Source: Pseudo-nitzschia pungens | Lineage: Eukaryota > Bacillariophyta > Bacillariophyceae > Bacillariales > Bacillariaceae | DNA: 64,000 bases | Direction: 5' to 3' | Assembly (NCBI GenBank): GCA_037355855.1 | Contig: CM074765.1 | Coordinates: 248,001-312,000, forward strand | Shown here: positions 1 to 11,043 of the stretch, piece by piece | Numbering within the stretch: position 1 is the stretch's first letter | Layout of the letters: every line of letters begins with the position of its first letter | Program-made: the position numbers and the translations under genes | Notes under the pieces: generated by a model | The model's database searches: none | Told to the model about the DNA's origin: nothing | The model's input: only the letters and a program-made list of their open reading frames with translations

Positions 1-1063
1 GATCCTCTCGGGGCGGAGACGATCCCCGGCTCAGGGTGTATTTCCGACACCGTCTCTTGTGCAAATTGGCGTCGTCCATTGCCCCCCTCTGGTGGCGCTT
101 CCGCTTGACGTCGTACTGGTGAAACAAAAACCCCGTCTCTATCGGAAAATACGTGACCGCTAATTCGAAGAGCATCTCGATCCCGGCCGTGTCGCGGCTT
201 TCGCAATTACCGCACCTGGACAGAGCCTCGCTGTCGAGGATGCACTTGGACACCAGATCCCAAGACAGCGCGGTGCCGTTCGCCTTCAGCAGCGTGTTTC
301 GGGGATCCCAGTCGACCAGATACCGGAATCGCAGCTCGGGAAAGACGACCTGTTGGTGGAGCGTGCCGAGGAGATCGTTCGTCTGGATATCCTTTCGTTT
401 CATCAGCTTGCTCTCGCGGAGGCGTTTGAGGACAGAGAGGAAGCGCTCGTCGACAAGGCAGTGGTGGTGACTGTCGTCGTCGTCGTCGTCGTCGGTAGTG
501 GTGGTGGTGGGTACGTCGTAGCGGTGGTGTTGGAGATGCGCATCGGTGGTCCCGGCCGCGAGCTGGGAAAAGACGGTGAGGTATTTTCCGCCAAAGACCA
601 GACCTCCCCGCTCAAAGTCTTGGAAGAGAGCCAACTCTTCTCCCAGTTGCGCAAACAGGGGGATGAAGGAAACCGAATGAATAGACCTCGCCAACCAAAA
701 TATGGGATACAGTCCGAGCCGCCTCGACGTCAACACCTCGGGGAAACACCGGAGGGCGAGTTCCACTTGTTGCTCGGTGTCAATCTTGTCGTTGAGACCC
801 TCGGTACCGTTCGATGCAAAGACCAATTCCTCCAGATCGAGCCGGATGAACGACAGAAATTTCTGCGACGACGACGACGACGACGACAACCCCCTTGCTG
901 CCTCGATCTTTGTTCGGAGTCGATTCGGGAACTCGTCTTTGTGCTTGACGATCCAGTCTCGCTTCTTGTCGTGTTCGACTCTGGCATCGGGTGTTTGTTT
1001 CTCATGGTGGTGCCGGCTCCCCATGGTGCACCGCGTAGCGTCTCTCTCGTCGTGTTGCGTCAT
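1..1063 (-). CDS. Ankyrin-like diatom family protein, C-terminus cut by window edge
   Basis: An open frame runs on the minus strand from the ATG at 1063 to base 1 without a stop, giving at least 350 residues, so the 3' end lies outside the window. A second in-frame ATG lies at 1024. Visible blocks include LALRCFPEVL, GLYPIFW, SFIPLFAQLGEEL and RFRYLVDWDP, interrupted by a Ser run and an Asp-rich linker. From memory this block order belongs to a large diatom family of degenerate ankyrin-like proteins; the function is unknown. No signal peptide or membrane segment is seen, so it is probably cytosolic or nuclear. The plus-strand frames over the same bases are rich in Arg and Val runs and look like shadows. 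Confidence 0.72.
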   Translation of the reverse strand, partial: MTQHDERDATRCTMGSRHHHEKQTPDARVEHDKKRDWIVKHKDEFPNRLRTKIEAARGLSSSSSSSQKFLSFIRLDLEELVFASNGTEGLNDKIDTEQQVELALRCFPEVLTSRRLGLYPIFWLARSIHSVSFIPLFAQLGEELALFQDFERGGLVFGGKYLTVFSQLAAGTTDAHLQHHRYDVPTTTTTDDDDDDDSHHHCLVDERFLSVLKRLRESKLMKRKDIQTNDLLGTLHQQVVFPELRFRYLVDWDPRNTLLKANGTALSWDLVSKCILDSEALSRCGNCESRDTAGIEMLFELAVTYFPIETGFLFHQYDVKRKRHQRGAMDDANLHKRRCRKYTLSRGSSPPRED

Positions 1064-2688
1064 TACTTCGTGTTGTTGTCTTTGGAGTGATATCGCTAAG
1101 GTTAAGTCATAACTCGTGTCGTCGAAAGATCTTCACGTGCACGTTTGCATACCGGTACGTACGGTAAGACCTTACTCGTAAGGTTTACACGGTAACCTTA
1201 CTCTACCTACATTCAACATCATTCCGAAATCTTACTTGCATAGTTGTTCGAATTTCGAATTCCGATTTTGAATGACACGAAGTAAGATTACAGTACGGTA
1301 CCAAAAGTATCAATCACGAATGAGCGAGTCTTCAACTGCACTGAGAAAGGAACATCGATGTCAACGGCCCCACGATCACAATGGGAACCCGAAAGAATTT
1401 TTTTGTTGAGATCAAAATTACCAAAAGTCCATAAGGGTTCAAGTACGTTATTTCGTGCAACAATCAAAGATCCACAATCGTAATGTTCGAGTATTTTGTA
1501 CTCGTATGCTTTCGAATTTTCTACCAATTCCATAGAATTTGGTTTCATGAAGGACCTTCCAGGGGTGTACAGAAAAATAATTGCAAATGACGGATTGATT
1601 CAATTCGATGGGGGCATATTCGTTCCTGTACGCATCTACCGTACCCGGTACGGTATGCATTGAAGTTGAAAATTTTTACGTGTCTTGAACGCAATACTTG
1701 TACCAGTAGACGCAAACCTCTCAATCAAACATACCGGTAAACCTTAACTTAAGTTACTGTAAGATTAAGATTACCTGGTACCTCCACGGATTTAACCTAT
1801 TGGCTTCTTATCTATAATACGTATGAGTCGTGGGCTTCCGTTCGGCTGATCAAAATATTCCTGAACCCTAATCTAAATTTCAGCTTGAGTTCGTGTCGAA
1901 TGACAGAGCGTCATTCTGCCAAATACAAGTTCGGGTAAGATTTACCTGTAATTATGTGCTTGTAATATTGGTAATATTACTTCCTACTTGTGCCAAAAAA
2001 TACCTCGCAATAGTACGTAATGATAACGTTTGAATTACAGTATTGCCTTTTTTCACGACCCTTACTTTCGTTAACCTTATGGTAATAATCTTACGGTAAG
2101 ATTAGGAAGGATGATTCATTCCATTACGATTGTGAAATACGTACGGTAGTACTACGCAATTCGTAAATGATGTCACCGAGATCCAACATGATACCAGTAA
2201 GCCTTTACTTATTGAAATCCTGTTCAGGCACGAAGAGACATACAGTACCGGTACTTCAAAAAATAACATAACGGAAGTAAGAAGAGCATTACTAGTACTG
2301 GTAAACACGAAGTAACTTACTCGTACTTTACAATGATTAAACCTGAGAAGGAATTATTGTAACATGTTAAGTGTGATTGGGGTTGACGAGAAATCATACA
2401 ATCATAGATATTTCTACTCGAACTCGAATCGAATGTGCGAGAAAACTTAGCAATCCACGGCTCCAACTTCCAAAAGTTCAGGTAGATTGATTGATCGTTT
2501 TTTGCGTTGGAACAACACTCGGGGGACCGAAAACTTCAGATTACAAAGCAAAATTTTAAATTTACATTCCCACTGACCTTTGCCGCCACTCGATTTTGAA
2601 AAAAATTACCTGCATCGATTATTTGGAATTTTGAATATCCAAGAATTCCGAAGAATAATTCTTCAGTCTAAATCTAAAGTGTACCGTT
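1064..2688. other. Intergenic, rich in short palindromic words
   Basis: AT-rich spacer between two divergent genes. No credible coding frame. It carries many copies of words such as TACCGGTA (about 1150, 1733, 2246), CTTACTCGTA and AAGGTTAC. Nothing else recognised. Confidence 0.6.
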
Positions 2689-3201
2689 ATGCAACGCAAT
2701 CTCAGCTCAAGCACTTTTCATATATTGCCCAGGCCGTGTCATGACGTCGTGCATCAAAATCCTTTATCAGGAATACCAATCTCACTATCTGTCACGTGTC
2801 TCAATACCGACGCAGCACACATCGGCACTTTCCCCTATCCCACAAAACTCCGTCACCTGCAACAGCAAGAAGCGAAACGTACAATATCTCAACTTGTCAC
2901 ACAACATCGAATCTCGTGTGCTCGGCAGGGACAAACCAGACAAAGATACCGTCGACTTAGCGGCATAGTGAACACCATTTCCAAACTCATTCTTCCCCTG
3001 ACGGTCGATATGAACCTCAATTCTTTCACACAACTGGCGTCGACTCCTCTGTTGTCTGGCACGGAGGCCGCGATTTCTGCTGCTGCCGGTGCAAACAATC
3101 CCCCATGCACTGCCTGGGCTCTGCGGCAGCTCGCGCTGTTGAACAACAATATTCTTCTGTCAAATCGAAACCTACCATCAGCAGTCTTATACCAATTGCA
3201 G

Positions 3202-3233
<32 letters not shown>

Positions 3234-4386
3234 GCAGCAACAGCAGCAACAACTACTACGACAGCAACTTCTTTCCTCCGAGATCGATCGGCAAAGCTGG
3301 CTGCGCGAGTTCGGTCTCCTGACTGACGGACGGCAGAGCGATCTCTTATCCCTGGTCCACGCCCAGCGCCGGGAACTCGATCGGTTGCGGGCGAGCAACG
3401 CCCTGCTCCTACTGCAAAATCGGGAGCTGCTTCTGGGAGCGACGAGAACGACAGCAACGCCCACTGCACAAGAACATCTCCGAGCAATCGCGAGCGAAGT
3501 GGAGGGCCGAACTGTAGATCGCCCGATTACTATCGACGGGGACGCGCATGCGGATACAGATACGGACGCAGAGCTTCGTCTCCCAGCTGACGAGAGAGCC
3601 CCAAGCTCTGCCGAGGACACGGTTCGCTCGAACATGGAGATGCGTGTGGAAGCCAACACCAATACCACCACGAGTGAAAACGCAAGTGTAAACACAAATA
3701 GTGGAAACGCAAATGAAACGGACAGCGAAGCCGATAATCAAAATAACGACGACGATGACGACGATGACGACGAAATCCAGATTGTGTCCCGGAAGGAGAT
3801 TTGTCGGGAACTCGAAACGATCGCTGCCAACGCCAAAGATGCCTCACACGACGACGAAATCCAGATCGTGGGTGAGACCGGGAAGAACCCACTGTCGGAT
3901 TTTGCCCACGCTCGGTGCGACTGCGTGGTAAAGCCCTTCGACAAGGACCCCCGGGACTTTTGTTCCAATTGCTATTGCTACGTCTGCGACGTTCCCGCCG
4001 GGGATTGTCCCTCGTGGGTCGTCCCCACCGACGACGGCGATGGATACTGCGACTATCTGTCCCATTGCGTCGCGGATGGCAGAATCCCGTTGTGGAAGGG
4101 ACGCCGGAAGAGGCTCCTGGCCAAGCGACTCCGCAAGCAACGGGCCCTCAAGGAGATTGCCTTTTTCTTGCCGGACGCGATTCCCCAGGTCCTTCCGGCG
4201 AAACGAAAGCGGAGGGCACCGGGCCGCCGCGACGGCGACCACCAAGATGAGGCGTTGACTTCGAGCCTAGCCGCAAGCCCGCGGAAGACGAAGCGATTGG
4301 AGTGTTCTAAGCACGCCTCGATGGGGTCTGCCGCGAGTCCAAGCACGGATCATCGCCGATCACCGCGGCGGCGAGTCATGCGATGA
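2689..4386 (+). CDS. Poly-Q protein with SUMO-interaction-like motifs and a CYCYVCD Cys-rich module
   Basis: 565 residues from the first ATG. The segment 2689-3009 is less GC-rich and reads like a 5' leader, so the ATG at 3010 (458 residues) may be the true start. Order: an 18-Gln tract, a charged coiled stretch, a Ser/Asn-rich linker, then an eight-Asp run followed by EIQIV and a second DDEIQIV about 25 residues later. Both resemble SUMO-interaction motifs (hydrophobic core next to acids). From about residue 410 comes a Cys-rich segment with FCSNCYCYVCD and a distal HC, followed by a very basic stretch. The CYCYVCD signature resembles the conserved part of plant RIN13-type proteins; that link is from memory. 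The tail is Lys/Arg-rich (nuclear-localisation-like). Probably a nuclear protein; molecular function unknown. Confidence 0.75.
3199..3252 (+). repeat. CAG/CAA repeat encoding 18 Gln
   Basis: Mixed CAG and CAA codons, all in the Gln frame of the 2689-4386 gene. The codon mixing suggests the tract is maintained as protein rather than being a recent pure CAG slippage product. Confidence 0.9.
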
Positions 4387-5376
4387 AGGTTGGCGGCGCT
4401 TTGTTACAGAAAATGACCACTCGAACCTCTTCTTTCCTCATCTCACTGAAATAATCCACGAGAAGTCTGGATCAATTTAGTAGAGCATAAAGGCAACACC
4501 GATCATACTTCCGATTCGCCCCATAGTTTTGGCCCAAATGACTACCCAAGACAGAACAGTGGGCTCGTCTCGGCCCTGAAAGGGCAAGACGTTCTGGAGA
4601 TATCTCAACCCCAATCACGACACTTACGTTGCGGTAGCCGAATGTTCCATGAGGACGTTGAACGTGACACCATTGTTTTCAAAATTCGCACCAGAACACA
4701 TACTCGTTGTAAATCGAAAAAGTATTGCTCAGTGCACGATGTTACGGGGAATTTATATTTGAATATACATTGTGATTGACTGTTATGCTACAAGTATACT
4801 ACACACAAATTTGCGTACTACATTGCCAACCTACCAGCACGAGGTTCTAAATAATTCAATCGAAAGCATTAAAGCATGTCTTCACGTAGAAAGCCTTAGG
4901 ATCATACAACAGGCCAAGGACAAGAGCAAAACTTGGTTCAGTTTTAGGGCTATCCCCTTTAGCAGAGACACACGACGAAATATATCTACACGCATCCGCA
5001 CTAAGATGTGAAGAGACAACAGTAGCAACGCAAACATATCAGTCGGCAGCAAACACGGTATGATGGTGAGGAATGGATGACATGCTAATTACCACATGAC
5101 ACGCATTATAAAGTTTGAAATTTAATGATCTTAATAGAATAATAATAATAATAATAATAATATAGTATACTAACACAGGATACAAATCCCAGGTTGCCAA
5201 GATGTAACAGTGTGAGGATTGTATGTATTCATTCATGCCAGTAGAACTTTTGCCTCCTCACGTTCACAGACAGAAAAAGAGTGACAGAGCACAGTCGCAT
5301 TGTCTCCTCGTGCAGAGAAGTATCTTGCATTGCACTCATAGCCATTGCTCCAGTCCAACACTACCACCACGAGCTA
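4387..5376. other. Intergenic spacer with AAT microsatellite
   Basis: Lies between two convergent genes. Contains an (ATA)n run at about 5139-5162. No supported gene. Confidence 0.55.
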
Positions 5377-7433
5377 TCACAGCCTGTAGCCATCACCGTA
5401 GGAAGACGACGCCGGCTGCTGCTGCGAATCGTCGTATTCGTACTCCTCGTACTCGTGGGTTGGGCCGTCGCCATATCCAGCCGCATCTTCGTCTTGGTAG
5501 AAGACCTCCTGGCCCACCCGCTCCGATGACATCAGGGCACGGGCACCACCATCGTCGTAATCGCCGTCGTAGTCGCCGTAGTAATACCCGTTCTCGTCTC
5601 GCTGGTCGTAATCGTATCCATCATCGCCATCGTAGTCGTAGTCGTAGGGTTGGTTGGCGTTGTTGAATTCGGCGCTGGCTTCGTCCATGAAGGCGTCGTC
5701 CGAGACGTTGGTGCTGTCGCGGGTGGTGGGATCGGAATAGTCGGTGTTGGTTTGGTCCCGATGATCGAGGTTGGAGGCGCGCTGCTTGGCCAAGTAGTAG
5801 AGTCCGCCCGCGGCGCAAAAGGGGGCGCAGCACAACAGAAGCAACAAGAGCAGCAGCCACAATAAATTCTTGTCCCATTCCTCCTCCTCCTCGGCCTCTT
5901 CTTTGTTGAGAGACTCCACGTAGTTGTCGTACGCCGGCTGGTCGTACGGAGAAATCCCGTCCAAAAAGTCGTCGTCAGGCCGCGGCACATAGAGGGGCGG
6001 TCGGATCTGGTCTTCGTGGAACTCGTTGCCAGCGTAGATCTCCCCGTCTCCTACGCGGAGCACGCACTCGTACTCGGCAGCGTACGGAATGTAGCTGTTG
6101 GAGTAATCGAGGAACTGCCCGCCCCGGGGGACGGCGATCCGTCCGGCCTCGCGATCGGGACAGTTTTTGGTGCTAGCGGTGGGGTGGTGGATCTGCGTTG
6201 CGCCGGGCGTGTGTTCGACGTTGGAATTTTGCGTTCCGGGTCCTCCTTTCCCGACCCAGGGCGGGACGCAAAAGCGCATGCAAGGGATCTGTGGATCCAG
6301 ATCCCGATCGAATGAGTGGTACGACTCGCCCTCGTCGGTGCCGGCGTCCCACACGTAACTCTTGACAACGAATCGGTTGTAGTAGGTCTCCGTGTCGTAA
6401 CTAATAGTCCGGAGATCGGAAAAGCCGACGAACCAATCCGGCGAGGGCGTGATCTTGGTCATGGCCGACAACCAGGGATGGTTGTAGGTCACATTGATTG
6501 GGGGAAGTTCCTGCGATTCTGTAGTGTTGAATACGCGCTCGCCGACGATCATCTGGAGGGTTTCGAAACCGGCATTCTGAAACTCGTTGTACATGATGGT
6601 TGGGAATCCCTCCTGTATTGCGTGTTTTGTATCGGATGTGCGAGTATATGGATATTGGATTTTTGGGTTCGTTTCAAAGCATGACGAACCGAGCCAGAAC
6701 AGACCATAGCAAATAAAATCAAGTCAAGTCACATCCAATCAAATCAAATCGAAAACATGAAAAGAGAGCAACTGGTTAGTCTATTTGGGTTATGAATCGA
6801 AACACTCCAATCTCGTATCCTGCACACTCTGCCGCTTTCTCCAACGAATCTTCTACGCACCTCGGCAATATACTCGACGCCAGCCGTGACGGTCTCCGTT
6901 CCGGTCCACATACGCCAGTTCTTGGAATGGCTTACAAGGATAGGGGGGCCCCAAGACGGACTCTTGGGAAAGTCATTCGGGTGCCGTTCCTTGCTCCACT
7001 TGCCCCGAAAGGTGCAATAGTACCGAAGCTCGCCGGGGTAGTGCTGATTGATGTTGCTGATCTCGAATTCTTCAACCCGAAAGGTCTGTTCGCGGCGCTT
7101 TCCAGGCGGCTCGTTGAACTGGGCGTAGGTGGTGGGGAGAAGGACCTCCTGCAAGAAGACAAACAGGAGGAGGAGGAGGAGCGCCGATCCGTGAGAAGAG
7201 AGCTGGTGGGTGGCGGTTGTTCTCATCCTCCTCGTTCTGGTTCCTGACATGGTTGGCGATGCTGATTGTTCGGTTTCAGTTGGTTCCATCAGAGAGCTCA
7301 AGTTTGTCATTACTGACCGTGGTCGTGATCGCGATCTTGATCGCTGTCTGGTTGTCGAGAATGATGGACTCCCGAACCCTTCGTCGTTTGTCGGAGGAAT
7401 CCCCATTGTGTTTGTCGTGTTCTCGGATGTCAT
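5377..7433 (-). CDS. Spondin_N domain single-pass membrane protein, two exons
   Basis: Exon 1 is 7433-6861 and exon 2 is 6612-5377; the 248-nt intron starts GTGCGT and ends ATACAG. The splice is in phase 0 and joins VEYIAE to EGFPTIM, restoring one domain. The model gives 602 residues. An ATG at 7250 would put the hydrophobic run (LLLLLLFVFLQEVLL, ending TTYA) at the N-terminus as a normal signal peptide, giving 541 residues. The domain shows features of the F-spondin N-terminal domain: YYCTFRGKWSKERHP, FPKSPSWGPPI, HSKNWRMW, PSPDWFVGFSDL and WDAGTDEG. After a Cys-containing linker comes one membrane helix (about 440-466), then a cytoplasmic tail very rich in Asp, Tyr and Gly. Expected at the cell surface or in endomembranes with the spondin domain outside, perhaps in adhesion or wall contact. 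The domain call is strong; the role is inferred. Confidence 0.85.
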
Positions 7434-8699
7434 TGAAATGGCTGTTGACTTGTTTTTGCATGTATTTGTTTGGATTCAAAGAATGTCTTTATTGCTACTG
7501 AAATTCCGATAGCTACAGGAACACTGCGTATTGTTCATGGGCAATACGTAGAGTCTACTGTAAGGAAGAACCGAGATGGATACTGCAACTCGTTTCGAAA
7601 CATACAACGCAACTCTACTTATGAATGTTGCCTTCCTGCCCGTGGCTTGCTTCCCAACTGCTTTCGGTCGGTAGGTTTTGTTCTAGTACTCTTGTGCAGT
7701 TGTATATCACTGTTTATTCACGGCATAGGTCTAGTCGCCGAAGGCCTCGGGCGAAGTGGATACGACTGCGGCGGGGAGATAGTTCTGGTGCTATTAAAAG
7801 GTGCAAGACTTGTTTGAATGGACTTCTACTATGATACGAAGTACTTCTATTTATTATCTTACCCTGTAATGCACGTGGTACTCTTACTCGTACGAACCCT
7901 GTACCGTATGTAGGAGTAACCTTACTTTACCCGTAACTCTATCGCGTCCAATGTGTTATTCATCCATGCATTTTTCATTCGTTTCGTCACGTTGGTAATG
8001 GATTGTGTCGTGCCGTTGGACGGAACTATGACTTCGGAAGGTCATTGTTTAGAACGAGCTTAAGTAGGATGAGGAGATTTTGCAATAATAATACAAAGTC
8101 AATGACCACCACCATGGGATACCATTACGATTTCGTACGGATAGTTCTTATCGGGAGTATGTTACTTACATACCTTATGCATGAAGTTGCAGTTACATAC
8201 CTTTATGTACGGTACATATGAGTATGAGTTTGTAAGCCGTATCTTTGTTAAGCGCGACCATGCGACCGGTTGAAGCACTTGGATCTGACATGAGGTTACG
8301 TAATCTTACCGTACGGTAACCTTACTGTATGACACCGATTGCCAACCAATTTTGAATTTGTCATTACGGAAGGCGTTCAAGTAATTACTAGTAAGTTAAC
8401 TAAGGTAAGGATAATCTTGTACTAAACCTTACTATTACTACGTATTTTTTACTTCGCATGTCGGAAAATCGCATATTCCGCGTTCCGTCGTGGCTGATGG
8501 TTTCAACTGATACCTGATACTAGTATGATTACCGGTAAACCTTACGGTTAAGACCTTAGTCGACATTTTCCTCGAATCAAATACTGGTGTAAGGTACTGT
8601 TGAGGTCGAAAACAGTAGCCAAACAATCTTTGGTGGAGGATAACAAAGCGAACGAATTGATTCGACCTTGAATCTACGGAAACGAGCAAACAAGAAACA
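7434..8699. other. Divergent intergenic region
   Basis: Separates the spondin-type gene (minus) from the small plastid protein (plus), so it probably holds both promoters. From 7860 it contains many CTTACTCGTA, GTACGGTA and TACCGGTA words. No coding frame convinced me. Confidence 0.55.
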
Positions 8700-9134
8700 A
8701 TGCCCTGTCGCATCATGCGGAATTCAATTTCCATGAGGAATCCTTCGATTCTGTTTGCGGTCCTGTCATGCCTGGCGATTGCATCCATGATGCCACTGGC
8801 GCGGGGTTTTGTGCGGGTGGGAACCGGAGTAGCATCGACAACGCTCGGGAAATCCCTCAGTCCAGCGGCAAAAGCAACTGCTATGCGTTTCCCGTTCCCG
8901 ATGCCACGAAACTCTGGTTTTGGTCGAACCCTGGTTTCGATCCGAGCCGAACGAGACGGTGACGAACCGAGCGCGGACCTCGCCTCCTCCGCGAGTGGCA
9001 GCAATCCGAACACGGTCCAGGACAATTTCGACGGAGAAGGCTTCGCCAATTACTTGCTCCCCTACGCCGTGGCGTTGATTGGATCCGTCGTGGCCACCGC
9101 GGCCCTGTTCAAGTTCGTCCTGTTGGACTACTGA
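8700..9134 (+). CDS. Small plastid-targeted membrane protein
   Basis: 144 residues. A hydrophobic signal peptide (SILFAVLSCLAIASMM) is followed by LARGFVRVG, an ASAFAP-like junction with Phe at +1, then a Ser/Arg-containing transit stretch. The mature part is short and ends in one membrane helix (about 118-140) with the C-terminus VLLDY. This layout, a short acidic linker plus one C-terminal helix, fits a small thylakoid or envelope membrane protein. No named photosystem subunit was recognised. Use of the first ATG at 8700 leaves several Met before the signal peptide; a downstream ATG at MRNPSILF is possible. Plastid targeting is inferred from the presequence. Confidence 0.8.
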   Translation: MPCRIMRNSISMRNPSILFAVLSCLAIASMMPLARGFVRVGTGVASTTLGKSLSPAAKATAMRFPFPMPRNSGFGRTLVSIRAERDGDEPSADLASSASGSNPNTVQDNFDGEGFANYLLPYAVALIGSVVATAALFKFVLLDY

Positions 9135-9951
9135 AAACGAGATCGTAAACGAAAGCATTCCATATTGGCAACAAAATAGAAAGAACGACCGAAAGGACGA
9201 CCCAATATCCGGTTATTGACCACGCGAGAAGCACTGAACATTCGTCATAGCGCAAACCGATGGAGGTCCTGCTGATGATGATGATGATAATGATGATGCA
9301 ATCGAACCCCGTGGGATGCAATGTTGTGCGGTCCGATCCGAAAGCTTGTCCTCTTTCAGTTCTATACTGCAACGTGAAAGATCCCAAATGCAACGCGTCG
9401 TCGATTGCTCAACAAAGCCCGACTGAGCGGTTGACGACCAATCGAACGTAGAAATACGCGTTGTCGAATCGACCGTTCCCTCAAAGGATGGCTTCGGTCG
9501 AGTGAAACGGTTTATAGAATTCGAATCAAGTTGACATGTTAAATTATTGATCAAACGATCACAGTTTAAATCAATCCACTGTTTAGGCTACGGCAATACG
9601 CTCGTCACGCGTTCTAGTGAGTTGTATGTTGCGGATCCAAACGAACCAACTCCAAACACAAACGTGACATCAACACAGAGTTTTAGAATTTGTTAATGCT
9701 TTCTATGTACCATACGTACGGATGACGTTGGTTCCACCTCGGTCCCCAAATTTCCAATTCATTCAAGCGGAACCATCCAGGGGATGATTCCTAGCATGTA
9801 TTGACTTTTTGATAACGAAAAAAATCCCATGCGTTACGTCGTCTCCAAAACATTTGCAACACGCAGCGAGCGTCGTGCGTGCCTGGGTGCATGTGTGCGT
9901 GATTGATGCATCGACACGAAACAAAACGAGACGACTGTTTGTGCCTCGTTG
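9135..9951. other. Intergenic spacer
   Basis: Lies between convergent genes. Contains a GATGAT microsatellite near 9276-9298. No supported gene. Confidence 0.5.
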
Positions 9952-11043
9952 TTACTTTCCCCGCCGCACAAAGGAATCGGAAGGCATAAACCTCGACTCG
10001 CGGGTCGAAGCCCTCGTCGTCCTTCTTCTATTGTGTCCTGGATGCGCTTCTGGATCCCATTCGAAGGGTTCAACATCATAATCCGCGTACTCCCCACCAA
10101 ACAAGCACTGCCGGCAGTACTGGAACCTGAAGAAATCGAGAAGCAATATCTTGGCGTCGGGTTTGGTCCAGGAAAAGCCAAAGGACACAAAGACCTGGAG
10201 CAGGACCAACACCATGGCGATCTTGAACGAAACCTTTTTTCGAGTGTCGGACATCCATCCCACCGGAGACCAGTAGATCGTATAACACACAAAGGCCGGG
10301 AGCCATACCAGCATGTAGATGCAAATGATGCGCGAAAAGTAGAGCGTTAGTGCCCGCAACTTCCCACCAAACATGGATCGCGTGGTCCCAATGAGATGCA
10401 GGCGATGAACCTGGACGCAGACCCCCACCACCACAATCATCGGGATTCCGGCGCAGAAGAACAAGGTGACGCCCACGATGATCGCCTGTTTCGTCTCGCT
10501 CGTGTCCGAATCGACGTCTAGGTGGTCGCCAATCACGAAATGATCGAGCAGGCAGTAGAAGATTCCAATCCCATACGACACGATGGCCTGAGTGGTCACC
10601 TTGCCGATGCTCGGTGGTGTGTGTTTTATCATGCGACTCGAGTTCCGCAGCAGCGAGTAGATTTCGTAGGCAAGGAACGCGTTCATGTAGAGATTGGCCG
10701 ATGTGCAAAAGACAATGATGGCGTGGTCGAAAGGATGGTCGATAAAGTGTGCTTCTTCCGCTGGAAGCCAATTGTTGTAATCAATCAACAAATAAAGGAC
10801 AAAGGATTTGAAGAAGAGGTCCGACCCTGCTAAATATGCCAGGTACAGATTGTATGTGCTGTAGTTTTTCCTTCGCCTCGGATACAACAACGGTATCGTC
10901 ATGGAAAGTATCACAATCAAACAAAGGACCACGGCTACAGATACCGAGAATCCGTATGCCATCCTTAGCGGATCGATGTCGGACTCTACACTGCCCTCAC
11001 TAGTCGTATCATCTTCTATCGTACTCGTTTCATTGTTCATCAT
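9952..11043 (-). CDS. Seven-helix G-protein-coupled receptor-like protein
   Basis: 363 residues, no intron needed. Seven hydrophobic helices are visible at about 30-53, 65-88, 108-132, 150-172, 187-211, 234-257 and 273-292, with a short acidic, Asn-containing N-terminus (NET motif for possible glycosylation) and a basic C-tail with Ser/Thr. Helix 1 is followed by a basic loop (YPRRRKN), and helix 6 has VWLPAFVCY. The layout matches eukaryotic GPCRs of the rhodopsin/cAMP-receptor-like group that diatoms carry. Ligand unknown. It would sit in the plasma membrane, N-terminus out. The topology is seen; coupling to G proteins is inferred. The ATG at 11043 is the first in frame. Confidence 0.78.
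   Translation of the reverse strand: MMNNETSTIEDDTTSEGSVESDIDPLRMAYGFSVSVAVVLCLIVILSMTIPLLYPRRRKNYSTYNLYLAYLAGSDLFFKSFVLYLLIDYNNWLPAEEAHFIDHPFDHAIIVFCTSANLYMNAFLAYEIYSLLRNSSRMIKHTPPSIGKVTTQAIVSYGIGIFYCLLDHFVIGDHLDVDSDTSETKQAIIVGVTLFFCAGIPMIVVVGVCVQVHRLHLIGTTRSMFGGKLRALTLYFSRIICIYMLVWLPAFVCYTIYWSPVGWMSDTRKKVSFKIAMVLVLLQVFVSFGFSWTKPDAKILLLDFFRFQYCRQCLFGGEYADYDVEPFEWDPEAHPGHNRRRTTRASTRESRFMPSDSFVRRGK

Noticed and set aside
353..1090. Plus-strand 245-codon frame
   Set aside because: Val and Arg runs mirror Asp/Thr/Ser-rich codons of the opposite strand; the minus frame has domain-like blocks and good codon use.
2889..3695. Minus-strand frame with a long Cys run
   Set aside because: The Cys run is the complement of the CAG/CAA poly-Gln tract; no other coding sign.
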